Positions 17,054-26,341 of a stretch of 64,000 nucleotides of DNA are shown piece after piece. Position 1 is the first letter of the stretch. Every line of letters starts with the position of its first letter. A program made the position numbers and the translations under genes. The notes under the pieces were generated by a model that saw nothing but the letters and a program-made list of their open reading frames with translations, searched no databases and was not told the DNA's origin. The stretch is from Actinotalea endophytica (lineage in GTDB: Bacteria > Actinomycetota > Actinomycetes > Actinomycetales > Cellulomonadaceae), in contig NZ_JAOVZU010000004.1 in NCBI RefSeq assembly GCF_025717005.1, positions 186,001-250,000 of the forward strand, in the 5' to 3' direction.

Positions 17054-18313
17054 TCAGGCCAGCCCGTACGGCAGGTCGGTGGCCGCGGCGATCTCGAGCA
17101 GGCGGTTGTACTTCGCGACCCGCTCGCCCCGGGCCGGTGCACCCGTCTTGAGCTGCCCCGAACCGGTGGCCACCGTGAGGTCGGCGATGAACGAGTCCTC
17201 GGTCTCCCCCGACCGGTGCGAGACCATCTGGGTGTAACCGGCCTGCCGGCACAGCCGCATGGCCTCGAGGGTCTCGGACACGCTGCCGATCTGGTTCAGC
17301 TTGATCAGCGCGGAGTTGCCGACCTTGCGGCCGATCGCCTCGGCGATGATCGCCGGGTTGGTCACGAAGATGTCGTCGCCGACCAGCTGCGTGGTGCCAC
17401 CGAGGCGCTCGGTCAGCGCGACCCAGCCGTCCCAGTCGCCCTCGGCCAGACCGTCCTCGATCGACCACACCGGGTAGTCCGCGACCATCGCCGCGTACCG
17501 CTCGATCATGTCGGCGCTGGACAGCCGCTCGCCGTCGACCAGGTAGCCGCCGTCGGACCAGAACTCGCTGGCCGCGGGGTCGAGCGCGATCGCCACGCCA
17601 GCCCGACCGGTCGGGTAGCCGGCCTTCTCGATCGCCCGCACGAGCAGGTCGAGGACGTCCTCCGGCCGGGCGATCTCCGGCGCGAACCCGCCCTCGTCGC
17701 CGAGCCCCGTGGCCATCCCGGCCTCGGTCAGCAGGCCGCGCAGCGCGCGGTACACGTCCGCTCCGGCGCGCACCGCCTCGGGCATCGACGGTGCACCGAT
17801 CGGCGCGACCATGAACTCCTGGAAGTCCAGCGGGTTGGCCGCGTGGGCGCCGCCGTTCAGCACGTTGAAGTGCGGCACCGGAAGCCGCGGGCTCACGCCC
17901 TCGGGCTGCAGCGACCGCCACAACGGGCCGTCGCCCGCGACCGCGCGGGCCACCGCCATCGAGACGCCGACGATCGCGTTCGCACCGAGCCGCGCCTTGT
18001 TCGGGGTGCCGTCCGTCTCGATCATCGCCGCGTCGAGCTCGGCCGGCGACGCCCAGGTGCGCGACCTGGCCAGGTCGGCGAGCTCCCCGTTCACGTTGCC
18101 GACGGCGGTCAGCACGCCCTTGCCGGCGTAGCGGGCCGGGTCCCCGTCACGCAGCTCGACCGCCTCGCGCGAGCCGGTGGACGCGCCGGAGGGCACGCCC
18201 GCCCGTCCGGCCCGCCCGTCCGCGAGAGCCACGTCGACCCGGACGGTCGGGTTGCCGCGCGAGTCCAGGATCTCCAGCGCCGACAGCCCGGCGACCTCGA
18301 AGCCTTCAGCCAT
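17054..18313 (-). CDS. eno: Enolase (phosphopyruvate hydratase)
   Basis: Converts 2-phosphoglycerate to phosphoenolpyruvate in the cytoplasm. 419 residues, slightly short for enolase (about 425-430). Conserved blocks: LDSRGNPTVRVDV, VPSGASTGSREAVELRDGD, GDEGGFAPEI (catalytic Glu), LIKLNQIGSVSET (catalytic Lys) and MVSHRSGETEDSFIADLTVATGSGQLKTGAPARGER. Start at ATG 18313 with GGGAAGG five bases upstream; the longer frame to 18535 is GC-rich spacer. In Micrococcales the housekeeping enolase usually sits beside a septum-formation gene and nucleotide-pool genes; here it stands between a ROK regulator and a secreted esterase, so it may be a second copy. Confidence 0.95.
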   Translation of the reverse strand: MAEGFEVAGLSALEILDSRGNPTVRVDVALADGRAGRAGVPSGASTGSREAVELRDGDPARYAGKGVLTAVGNVNGELADLARSRTWASPAELDAAMIETDGTPNKARLGANAIVGVSMAVARAVAGDGPLWRSLQPEGVSPRLPVPHFNVLNGGAHAANPLDFQEFMVAPIGAPSMPEAVRAGADVYRALRGLLTEAGMATGLGDEGGFAPEIARPEDVLDLLVRAIEKAGYPTGRAGVAIALDPAASEFWSDGGYLVDGERLSSADMIERYAAMVADYPVWSIEDGLAEGDWDGWVALTERLGGTTQLVGDDIFVTNPAIIAEAIGRKVGNSALIKLNQIGSVSETLEAMRLCRQAGYTQMVSHRSGETEDSFIADLTVATGSGQLKTGAPARGERVAKYNRLLEIAAATDLPYGLA

Positions 18314-18535
18314 GACCTTCCCTCTCCGACGGCGCCCGGCGGCGCGCGTCCAGCAGCGGACCGGTGGCGGCAGAGGGGGCGTCACGGCGTCCCCGGTGCG
18401 TGCACCGGAACCAGGGACCGTTGGCGGCGAGCGCCGCGGTTGCGGCGAGCCCCACCGCCGTGACACGACCACCGTAGTCAGTGGCCCGGGCGGCGCGCGC
18501 GACCCGAACGTCCCGAGCCGCGCGCGGCCCCGCAC

Positions 18536-20458
18536 TCACGAGCCCTGGGTGACCTCGGCGACCCAGGCGATGAAGTTCGTGGTGCCGTCGCCGGTCAGCT
18601 CGGCCATGGTGTGCCCCTGGCCCCAGATGGTCGCGAAGTCGACGTCCGCACCGTCGCTCTGCAGCGCGAGCGCGAGGTTCATCTCCACGGTGCTCGCCGT
18701 GTCGCCCTGCTGGATGCCCGTCCGGATCCGCCAGGAGGGCGCGACCGTCGAGGTCTGGTAGCCGTCGTAGGAGTCGGACAGGTAGTACATCGGGTTGTAC
18801 ATCGCCAGCCGGGTCGCGACGTCGGTGCCGAGGCTGTCGGTCTCGGCGAAGTCGGACGTGTACTGCGCCGAACCGTACGAGTCGTCCCAGTCGGCGTACG
18901 TCGAGTACTCGTCCTCGTTCGCGGCGATCACCGCCTCGGACGCGGCGTCGAAGTGCAGACCCTCCTCGCCCAGGCCGAGCACCAGGTTCTCGGTCGCGCT
19001 CGCGTCGATCGCGTCGAACGCACCGACGTCCTTCGACGCGTTCTTCTGGCTCGTCACGAAGCCCTCGAGGCTGGTCACCGTCGCGGTGTTCGAGCTCGCG
19101 TCGTAGCTCACCCACGACGTGTCGGCGTTGAGCGCGGCGATGTAGTCGTCGACGGTCTCGTAGGTCGTCGCGTCGGAGCTGCCGGACGACGTCGTGCCGG
19201 CGGCGTCGTCCGGTGCGGCTCCGCTCGTCGCGCCCGCGGTGGTCGCGTCTGCGGTCGCGTCGCTCGGTGCGTCCCCGGTCGGCGCGGTCCCGTCGGTGGG
19301 CATGCCGGACGGCGCGTCACCCGACGGCGCACCCCCGGTGTCCATCCCGGCCATCTGCTGGCTGCTCGGCGTGTACGGGAACTCGGTGACGGACAGGAAG
19401 TCGTTCAGCGAGTCCGTGATCATCGAGACCAGGTAGTCGTAGTACGAGCCGGCGAGGTACACGCCGTCGCTCGACTCGTCGAGGGTCAGCACGGCCCCCG
19501 AGTCGTCGGTCAGCCCGAGCTGGTCGACGTACTGCGCGTACGCGGTCGCGAGGTCCTGCGAGTACGCGTCGGTCCAGGTCCCGGAGGCGCGGGTGCCGGT
19601 CGTGGCGAACTGGCCCATGTTCCACTCGTAGGCCTCGTTCGCGTAGTCCAGGCTGGTGATCGGGCACCAGGCCATCACGCCGGCGATCGCGTCGCTGATC
19701 GCCTCGCCGTTCGCGTCGGTTATCGCCGCGCCGATCGACTCCAGGTAGGGCGTGTACAGCTCGGAGTCGCCCGAGGCGCCCATCACGGCGCTCTGCGCAC
19801 CGCCACCGCTGTGCCCGAAGACGAAGACGCTGTCCGCGTCCCCGGGGAGCTGCGCGGCGTTGTAGCGCACGTAGCGCACGGCGGCCTTGAGGTCGGTCAC
19901 GCCCCACGGGGCGTTGCCGGTGTAGTCGTCCCCGTTGCTGTCCCGCCCGCGCAGGCCGGCGGCGACGTAGATGAAGCCGGCCTCGAGATAGGACGCGACC
20001 TCGTCGTAGCTGTAGCTCGTCGGCGGGTTCTGGGCCGAGTAGCCCGGGGTGTTCACCGGGAAGACGATCGGGGCGGTGCTCGCGGTGTAGCCGGCGACCT
20101 CGCCGGAGTCGTCGATCGTCGCGGTGTAGGTGCCGTCCCCGTTGTCGGTGGCGTCCAGGTAGGCGCCCGGCACGTAGATGCCCAGCGTCTCGTAGTCCTC
20201 GGACGCGGGCGAGGACACGTAGACGTTGCCGAGCTGGTAGTAGACGTCGTTCGTCTCGTCGTACTGCCACGCGCCCGGGTCGAGCGCGAGCCCGGACGCG
20301 TCGGCGTCCGCCGAGGAGCTGGTGGAGTCCGCCGAGTCGTCGGCCGTGCAGGCCGCCAGGCTCACGGTGCCGAGGGCGAGGGCCGCCACGCCAGCCACCA
20401 CCCGTGCGGTCCGACTCCGACCGAGCCGCCGATCGATCCGACTCCGACCGAGCTGCAT
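18536..20458 (-). CDS. Secreted tannase/feruloyl-esterase-like lipoprotein
   Basis: 640-residue exported alpha/beta-hydrolase resembling the bacterial subtype B tannase group, which cuts galloyl or other phenolic esters. The N-terminus is Arg-rich and then hydrophobic, ending in a lipobox (SLAAC), so it is probably a surface lipoprotein. The nucleophile elbow is FVFGHSGGGAQSAVMG near residue 215; the upstream PWGVTDLKAAVRYVRYNA and downstream VMAWCPITSLDYANEAYEW fit tannase B. A Ser/Ala/Asp/Gly-rich low-complexity insert (about 373-425) interrupts the cap region; a candidate catalytic His sits at IWGQGHTMAEL. Starts at 20512 and 20458 are both possible; AGAGG about 10 bases before the latter decides for it. 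It may feed phenolics to the rest of the window. Confidence 0.65.
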   Translation of the reverse strand: MQLGRSRIDRRLGRSRTARVVAGVAALALGTVSLAACTADDSADSTSSSADADASGLALDPGAWQYDETNDVYYQLGNVYVSSPASEDYETLGIYVPGAYLDATDNGDGTYTATIDDSGEVAGYTASTAPIVFPVNTPGYSAQNPPTSYSYDEVASYLEAGFIYVAAGLRGRDSNGDDYTGNAPWGVTDLKAAVRYVRYNAAQLPGDADSVFVFGHSGGGAQSAVMGASGDSELYTPYLESIGAAITDANGEAISDAIAGVMAWCPITSLDYANEAYEWNMGQFATTGTRASGTWTDAYSQDLATAYAQYVDQLGLTDDSGAVLTLDESSDGVYLAGSYYDYLVSMITDSLNDFLSVTEFPYTPSSQQMAGMDTGGAPSGDAPSGMPTDGTAPTGDAPSDATADATTAGATSGAAPDDAAGTTSSGSSDATTYETVDDYIAALNADTSWVSYDASSNTATVTSLEGFVTSQKNASKDVGAFDAIDASATENLVLGLGEEGLHFDAASEAVIAANEDEYSTYADWDDSYGSAQYTSDFAETDSLGTDVATRLAMYNPMYYLSDSYDGYQTSTVAPSWRIRTGIQQGDTASTVEMNLALALQSDGADVDFATIWGQGHTMAELTGDGTTNFIAWVAEVTQGS

Positions 20459-20580
20459 GGGTTGCCGTCCTCTCATCACGGAGGCACCCATCCGGTCGGG
20501 CCGCCCCCACACGACTCGGCGAACCTAGGACCGCGCTCTGTGCCGGGTGACGGTGCCGGCCATGCGTCGGCTGTGAGCTC

Positions 20581-21858
20581 TCAGCGCGACGGCTCGGGGT
20601 GGTCCCCGCCCAGCACCGCGGTGACCAGCGGCACCCCCGGCCGGTAGGCGACGTGCACCGGGTCGGGGGCGTCGAGCACCTGGAGGTCGGCGCGCGCACC
20701 CACCGCGACCCGGCCGACGTCGTCGCGACGCAGCGCCGCCGCGCCGCCCGCGGTCGCGGCCCAGACCGCCTCCTCGGGTGTCATCCGCATCTGGATCACC
20801 GCGAGCGCCACCGCGAGCGGCATCGACGACGAGTAGCACGAACCGGGGTTGCAGTCGCTCGCGAGCGCCACCGTCGCGCCGGCGTCGAGCAGCGCGCGGG
20901 CGTCCGGCATCGGCCGCCGGGTGGACAGCTCGACCACCGGCAGCAGGGTCGCGACGGTGCCGCGACCGGCCGCCCCGGCCTCGGTGGGGGCGCCACCCGC
21001 CGCGACCGGAGCCGCCCCGGCGAGCAGCGCGACGTCCTCGGCGTCCAGCTCGGTGCAGTGGTCCACGCTCGCGGCCCCGAGCTCGACCGCGAGGCCGACC
21101 GCGCCGGTCCGGGACAGCTGGTGGCCGTGCACGCGCAGGCCGAGCCCGTGGGCCGAACCCGCCTCGAGCACGCGGCGCGACTGGTCCAGGTCGAAGGCGC
21201 CGACCTCGCAGAACACGTCGATCCACCGGGCCAGCGGGGCGCACGCGTCCAGCATCGGCCCGGTGACCAGGTCGACGTAGCCGTCCGGGTCGGCCGCGTG
21301 CTCCGCCGGGACCACGTGCGCGCCGAGGAACGTCGTCTCGGTGGTCAGCTCGCGCGCGATCGCCAGCGACCGTCGCTCGGTCTCGACGTCCAGCCCGTAG
21401 CCGGACTTGATCTCGACCGTCGTGGTGCCCTGCCGGCGCATCTCGGTCAGCAGGGCGGCCGCGCGGGTCCGCAGCGTCTCGTCGCTCGCGGCGCGGGTCG
21501 CGGCGACCGTGGTGCGGATGCCGCCCGCGCTGTACGGCTGGTCGGTCATCCGGGCGGCGAACTCGGCCGACCGGTCGCCCGCGAACACCAGGTGGGCGTG
21601 CGAGTCGACCCAGCCCGGCAGCACCGTGCGCCCGTGCGCGCCCCACCGTGCGTCGCACGCGGGGGCGTCCGCCGACCGGCCGACCCACGCGACCCGGCCG
21701 TCCACGACGACCACCGCTGCGTCGCTCAGCGGCGCCGTCCACGAGCCGCGCGCGGGGTCGTTGGTGACCAGCACGCCGATGTCGTCGACCAGCAGGGACC
21801 GGCCCGCCGCGGGCGCCGGGATCTCGACCGGCCGCGCGAGGTCGTCGGACGGGCTCAT
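20581..21858 (-). CDS. hutI: Imidazolonepropionase
   Basis: Hydrolyses 4-imidazolone-5-propanoate to N-formimidoyl-L-glutamate, the third step of histidine degradation. 425 residues of the amidohydrolase superfamily: metal-binding HAH in [21 protein letters not shown], then [29 protein letters not shown] and SVDHCTEL, and a late catalytic Asp in [17 protein letters not shown]. The start ATG overlaps the HutF stop by 4 bases (ATGA), and this is the last gene of the seven-gene operon reading leftward from 28976. Confidence 0.94.
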   Translation of the reverse strand: MSPSDDLARPVEIPAPAAGRSLLVDDIGVLVTNDPARGSWTAPLSDAAVVVVDGRVAWVGRSADAPACDARWGAHGRTVLPGWVDSHAHLVFAGDRSAEFAARMTDQPYSAGGIRTTVAATRAASDETLRTRAAALLTEMRRQGTTTVEIKSGYGLDVETERRSLAIARELTTETTFLGAHVVPAEHAADPDGYVDLVTGPMLDACAPLARWIDVFCEVGAFDLDQSRRVLEAGSAHGLGLRVHGHQLSRTGAVGLAVELGAASVDHCTELDAEDVALLAGAAPVAAGGAPTEAGAAGRGTVATLLPVVELSTRRPMPDARALLDAGATVALASDCNPGSCYSSSMPLAVALAVIQMRMTPEEAVWAATAGGAAALRRDDVGRVAVGARADLQVLDAPDPVHVAYRPGVPLVTAVLGGDHPEPSR

Positions 21859-23231
21859 GACGCCCCATCCTGCAGCGCCGCGAGCGCCCGGGTGAGCAGC
21901 TCGGCCGGGTCGCCGGCCACGGATCGTCCGTCCCGCACCACGTGCCGTCCGCCGACCACGGTGTGCCGCACGTCGGTGGCCGACGCCGCCAGCCACAGCT
22001 GGTCCGGGCGGGCTCCCGTGGTCCGCACCGAGCCCGGGTCGAGCACCGCGAGGTCGCAGGGTGCGCCCACCTCGATCCGGCCGCCGTCCCAGCCCAGTGC
22101 GGCGTACCCGTCCGCCGTGGCGGCGGCCAGCAGCGCGGCCGGGGTGAACGTGCCGCGTCGGCCGGTGCGGAGCCGTTCGTGCATCTCCAGGCCCCGCGCC
22201 TCCTCGAGCATGTCGAGCACCGCGTGCTGGTCGGTGCCGAGGCTCAGCGGGACCCCGGCTGCGGCCAGGTCGCCACCGCGGCCCGGGCCGTCGGCCAGGT
22301 CCCGTTCGGTCGTCGGGCACGCACACACACCGGAGCCGCGCTCGGCGAGCAGCGCGACGTCGGCGTCCGAGACGTGGTTGGCGTGCACGGCGACCAGGTC
22401 AGGGCCGAGCAGCCCGTGCCGGTCCAGCAGGCCGACCGGCGTGACACCGTGCTCGGCCAGGCACCCGGAGACCTCGGCGGGCTGCTCGGCCACGTGCACG
22501 TGCAGCGGGCCGCTCTCGCCGAGCGCGGCGACCGCGGTCAGGTCGGCGGCGCCGACGGCCCGCACCGAGTGCAGCGCGCGGCCGGCGCGCAGGTGGGGTG
22601 CGGCGGGCAGTGCCGCGCGCCGCGCGGCCCACGCCTCGACGGAGCCGTCGTCGAACCGGCGCTGCTCGGCGGACAGCGGCACCGGCCGGCCGTCGGCGTC
22701 CACGCCGCCGCGCCGGTAGAGCGTGTCGAGCAGGGTGATCCGCAGCCCGGCCCGCGCGGCCGCCTCGACCAGCGCCTCGGCCATCGCGGTGGACGGCCGG
22801 TAGGGCGTGCCGTCCGGGTGGTGGTGCACGTAGTGGAACTCGCCCACCACGCCCACGCCGGACAGCACGGCCTCCGTGTACACGGCCGTGGCCAGCTCGA
22901 GGTACGTCTCGGGCGTGAGGCTCGCCGCGACCGCGTACATCTGCTCGCGCCAGGTCCAGAAGGTGCCGCCCTCGGCGTGGGTCCGTCCGCGCAGGGCGCG
23001 GTGGAACGCGTGCGAGTGCGCGTCGGCGAACGCGGGCAGCCCGAGCCCGTCGAGCACGGTGTCGCCGGGCGCCGGTTCGACGCCCTCGTCGATCCCGGTC
23101 ACGACGCCGCCGCCGTGCCGGACCCGGACCCCGGTGGCGACCCGGCCGGCCGGGGGCCGGCCGAGCCAGGCCGTGGGGAGCCAGTAGGCGCCGTCGGTGC
23201 CGGCCGGGCGGGCCGCGGTCGGGTGGGTCAT
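21855..23231 (-). CDS. hutF: Formimidoylglutamate deiminase
   Basis: Removes ammonia from N-formimidoyl-L-glutamate to give N-formyl-L-glutamate (the HutF/HutG branch of the pathway). 458 residues of the amidohydrolase superfamily with the metal site [14 protein letters not shown] near residue 75, [42 protein letters not shown] and a catalytic Asp in [13 protein letters not shown]. It overlaps neighbours by 4 bases on each side. Presence of hutF shows the organism uses the formylglutamate route rather than formiminoglutamase. Confidence 0.94.
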   Translation of the reverse strand: MTHPTAARPAGTDGAYWLPTAWLGRPPAGRVATGVRVRHGGGVVTGIDEGVEPAPGDTVLDGLGLPAFADAHSHAFHRALRGRTHAEGGTFWTWREQMYAVAASLTPETYLELATAVYTEAVLSGVGVVGEFHYVHHHPDGTPYRPSTAMAEALVEAAARAGLRITLLDTLYRRGGVDADGRPVPLSAEQRRFDDGSVEAWAARRAALPAAPHLRAGRALHSVRAVGAADLTAVAALGESGPLHVHVAEQPAEVSGCLAEHGVTPVGLLDRHGLLGPDLVAVHANHVSDADVALLAERGSGVCACPTTERDLADGPGRGGDLAAAGVPLSLGTDQHAVLDMLEEARGLEMHERLRTGRRGTFTPAALLAAATADGYAALGWDGGRIEVGAPCDLAVLDPGSVRTTGARPDQLWLAASATDVRHTVVGGRHVVRDGRSVAGDPAELLTRALAALQDGAS

Positions 23232-24628
23232 CCCTGCCAGCCGGAGCCGGCGCGGTCGCGGATGATCTCGACGAGCGCGGCGGCGCCGAGCCGGGCGTCG
23301 TCGTCCTCGGCGTGCTCGCCCGGGGCATGCGAGATCCCGGACGGGTTGCGCACCACGAGCATCGCGGTGGGCACCCCGGCCTCGGCCAGCACCCCGGCGT
23401 CGTGCCCGGCACCGGACGGCAGGCTAGGCAGCAACGGTCGCCCGTCCGCGCCCGCGGGCGCCCCCGCGGCGGCGAGCGCCACGCGGACGGGGCCCGCCAG
23501 ACGGGCTCCGAGCCCGGCGTCGAACCGCGTGACCGGGGTCCAGGACTCGCGCACCCCGGCCGTCCCCAGCGCCGCCGCGACCTCCGCGACGGCCGCGTCG
23601 ACCGCGACCGGGTCGGCGCCGCGCGCATCGAGCCAGAAGGTGGCCGCGGACGGGATCGCGTTCACCGCCCCAGGATCCACCCGGACCTTGCCGACGGTGG
23701 CGAGCACGCCGTGCCGCTCGGCGGCGCGCCGTGCGGCCAGGACGCCCTCGGCGAGCGCGAGCATCGGGTCCGTGCGCCGGTCCAGCGGTGTCGTCCCGGC
23801 GTGGTTGCCCTCGCCGACGAGGTCGAACCGCCAGCGTCCGTGCGGCCAGATCTCGGTGAGCAGACCGAGCGGTGCGCCCGCCTCGGCCAGCCCGAGCGCA
23901 CCGTGCCGGCACCCTCCGGAGGTCGGCAGGTGCCCCTGCTCGACGTGCAGCTCGACGGCCTCGCCGATCCGGGCGACGCGGACCGGGTCGGGACCCCAGG
24001 CGGCGGGGTCGGCGCCGACCCGACGCGCGGCGTCCGCAGCGGTCACGCCGTCCGGGTCGGCCAAGGCGCCCGCGCGGGCAGGGTCCAACGCTCCGGTCAT
24101 CAGGCGCGACCCGGCGCAGGCGATCCCGAACCGGCCGCCCTCCTCCTCGGCGAACACGGGGACGACCACCGGGCGGTGCGGCCTGAACCCCTCGGCGCGC
24201 AGCCGGGAGACCGCGGCCAGCGCGCTCACCACACCCAACGGCCCGTCGTACGCGCCACCGGCCGGCACCGAGTCCAGGTGCGAACCGACCTGCAGCACCG
24301 CTCCGGGCTCGTCGGCACCGGGCAGGTCGGCGCCCCACCAGGCCCACAGGTTGCCGTTCCGGTCGGTCTCGACGTCCAGGCCGAGTCGCGTGGCGTGCTC
24401 GGTGAACCAGTCGCGCAGGGTGAGCTCGGCGTCGGTGTGCACCAGCCGGGACCAGCCGCCGCCGGCCGCGCGGCCGACGTCGGCGATCTCGGCGAGCAGC
24501 GCCACCGGGTCCAGGTCCCCGAGAGCCGCCACCGAGGCCGGCACTGACGCCGGCACGGGGCCGGCCGCCGTCCCCGGTCCGGTCGCCCCGGCCCCGGGCA
24601 CGGCGGCACCAGGTGTCGCGGCGGCCAT
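23228..24628 (-). CDS. M20-family amidohydrolase (allantoate/N-carbamoyl type), putative N-formylglutamate hydrolase
   Basis: 466-residue di-metal M20 peptidase-fold enzyme resembling allantoate amidohydrolase and N-carbamoyl-L-amino-acid hydrolase. Metal-site landmarks: VGSHLDSVPAGGAYDGPLGVV (His/Asp), FAEEEGGRFGIACAGSRL (Glu pair), ELHVEQGHLP and LPSGAGHDAGVLAEAGVPTAMLVVRN, all as in the family. It sits between hutU and hutF, overlapping both. There is no hutG-type N-formylglutamate deformylase in the operon, so this enzyme is the best candidate for hydrolysing HutF's product to glutamate and formate (inference from position; the same arrangement is known in streptomycetes). ATG 24628 or the adjacent GTG 24631. 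Confidence 0.85.
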   Translation of the reverse strand: MAAATPGAAVPGAGATGPGTAAGPVPASVPASVAALGDLDPVALLAEIADVGRAAGGGWSRLVHTDAELTLRDWFTEHATRLGLDVETDRNGNLWAWWGADLPGADEPGAVLQVGSHLDSVPAGGAYDGPLGVVSALAAVSRLRAEGFRPHRPVVVPVFAEEEGGRFGIACAGSRLMTGALDPARAGALADPDGVTAADAARRVGADPAAWGPDPVRVARIGEAVELHVEQGHLPTSGGCRHGALGLAEAGAPLGLLTEIWPHGRWRFDLVGEGNHAGTTPLDRRTDPMLALAEGVLAARRAAERHGVLATVGKVRVDPGAVNAIPSAATFWLDARGADPVAVDAAVAEVAAALGTAGVRESWTPVTRFDAGLGARLAGPVRVALAAAGAPAGADGRPLLPSLPSGAGHDAGVLAEAGVPTAMLVVRNPSGISHAPGEHAEDDDARLGAAALVEIIRDRAGSGWQG

Positions 24629-26301
24629 CACCGGTCCTCGCGCATCGGGATGCGCACGCCGCGCGCCTGCGCGGTCTCGATCGCCTCGGGGTACCCCGCG
24701 TCGACGTGCCGGATCACGCCCATGCCGGGGTCGTTGGTCAGCACCCGCGCGATCTTCTCGGCCGCGAGCGGCGTGCCGTCGGCGACGGTGACCTGACCGG
24801 CGTGGATGGACCGGCCGATGCCGACACCGCCGCCGTGGTGGATCGACACCCAGGTCGCACCCGACGCCGTGTTGATCATGGCGTTGAGCAGCGGCCAGTC
24901 GGCGATCGCGTCGGACCCGTCGCGCATCGCCTCGGTCTCCCGGTAGGGGCTGGCGACCGAGCCGGAGTCCAGGTGGTCGCGGCCGATCACGATCGGCGCG
25001 GACACCTCACCGGAGGCGACCAGCTCGTTGAACCGCAGGCCGGCACGGTCCCGCTCGCCGTACCCGAGCCAGCAGATCCGGGCCGGCAGACCCTGGAACG
25101 CGACCTTCTCCTGGGCGAGCCGGATCCAGCGGGTCAGCGACTCGTTCTCCGGGAACAGGTCGAGGATCGCCTTGTCCGTGGCGTAGATGTCCTTCGGGTC
25201 GCCGGACAGCGCGGCCCAGCGGAACGGACCCTTGCCCTCGCAGAACAGCGGCCGGATGTAGGCGGGCACGAAGCCCGGGAACGCGAACGCGTCGGAGTAG
25301 CCCGCGGCCTTGGCCTCGGTGCGGAGGTTGTTGCCGTAGTCGAAGACCTCGGCGCCGGCCCGCTGGAACCCGACCATCGCCTCGACGTGGCGGGCCATCG
25401 ACTCGCGCGCGGCCTTGGCGAAGCCGACCGGGTCGGCCTCGCGTGCCGCGTGCCAGTCCTCGAACGCGACCTCGAGCGGCAGGTAGGCGAGCGGGTCGTG
25501 CGCCGAGGTCTGGTCGGTCACGACGTCGATCTCGGCGCCGCCGGCGAGCAGCGTTGGGACGACGTCGGCGCTGTTGCCGAGCACGCCGATGCTCAGCGGG
25601 CGCCGCGCGCGCTTGGCCTCCCCGGCCAGCTCGAGCGCGTGCTCGAGCGAGTCGGCCATGACGTCCAGGTACCGCTGCTCGATGCGCCGGCGGATCCGGG
25701 ACTCGTCGACGTCGACGCAGATCGCCACGCCCCCGTTCATGGTGACCGCGAGCGGCTGGGCGCCGCCCATGCCGCCGAGGCCACCGGTCAGGGTGACGGT
25801 GCCCTCGAGCGAGCCGCCGAACCGCTTGTGCGCGACCGCCGCGAACGTCTCGTAGGTCCCCTGCAGGATCCCCTGCGTGCCGATGTAGATCCACGAGCCC
25901 GCGGTCATCTGGCCGTAGGCCGTCAGGCCGAGCGCCTCGAGCCGGCGGAACTCGTCCCAGGTCGCCCAGTCGCCGACCAGGTTGGAGTTCGCCAGGATCA
26001 CCCGCGGCGCCCACTCGTGCGTGCGCATCACGCCGACCGGCCGGCCGGACTGGACGAGCATCGTCTCGTCGTCGGCGAGCGTGGTCAGGGTGCGCACCAA
26101 GGCTGCATAGGACGGCCAGTCCCGCGCGGCCTTGCCGGAGCCGCCGTACACCACGAGCTCGTCGGGGTGCTCGGCGACCTCGGGGTCGAGGTTGTTCTGC
26201 AGCATCCGCAGCGCGGCCTCCTGGCCCCAGCCGCGGGCGGTGCGGGTGGTGCCGCGCGGGGCGCGCACGGTGTGCGGGACGGACAGGTCGGTGATCGTCA
26301 T
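24628..26301 (-). CDS. hutU: Urocanate hydratase
   Basis: Converts urocanate to imidazolonepropionate using NAD+ as electrophilic cofactor, step two of histidine degradation. 557 residues, the normal length. Diagnostic blocks: [78 protein letters not shown] and the C-terminal [13 protein letters not shown]. Start ATG 26301 with GAGGAG 5 bases upstream; its stop overlaps the M20 gene start by one base (TGATG). Confidence 0.97.
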   Translation of the reverse strand: MTITDLSVPHTVRAPRGTTRTARGWGQEAALRMLQNNLDPEVAEHPDELVVYGGSGKAARDWPSYAALVRTLTTLADDETMLVQSGRPVGVMRTHEWAPRVILANSNLVGDWATWDEFRRLEALGLTAYGQMTAGSWIYIGTQGILQGTYETFAAVAHKRFGGSLEGTVTLTGGLGGMGGAQPLAVTMNGGVAICVDVDESRIRRRIEQRYLDVMADSLEHALELAGEAKRARRPLSIGVLGNSADVVPTLLAGGAEIDVVTDQTSAHDPLAYLPLEVAFEDWHAAREADPVGFAKAARESMARHVEAMVGFQRAGAEVFDYGNNLRTEAKAAGYSDAFAFPGFVPAYIRPLFCEGKGPFRWAALSGDPKDIYATDKAILDLFPENESLTRWIRLAQEKVAFQGLPARICWLGYGERDRAGLRFNELVASGEVSAPIVIGRDHLDSGSVASPYRETEAMRDGSDAIADWPLLNAMINTASGATWVSIHHGGGVGIGRSIHAGQVTVADGTPLAAEKIARVLTNDPGMGVIRHVDAGYPEAIETAQARGVRIPMREDR

Positions 26302-26341
26302 CGGGTCTCCTCGGGCGGTGGGTGGCCGGGCGCGCGGGGGC

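Noticed and set aside
20401-20460. Tandem duplication of about 15 bases (CCGACTCCGACCGAG) near the tannase-like start considered as an operator or mobile-element scar
   Set aside because: It lies in the signal-peptide coding region (LGRSR repeated) and is explained as a small in-frame duplication.
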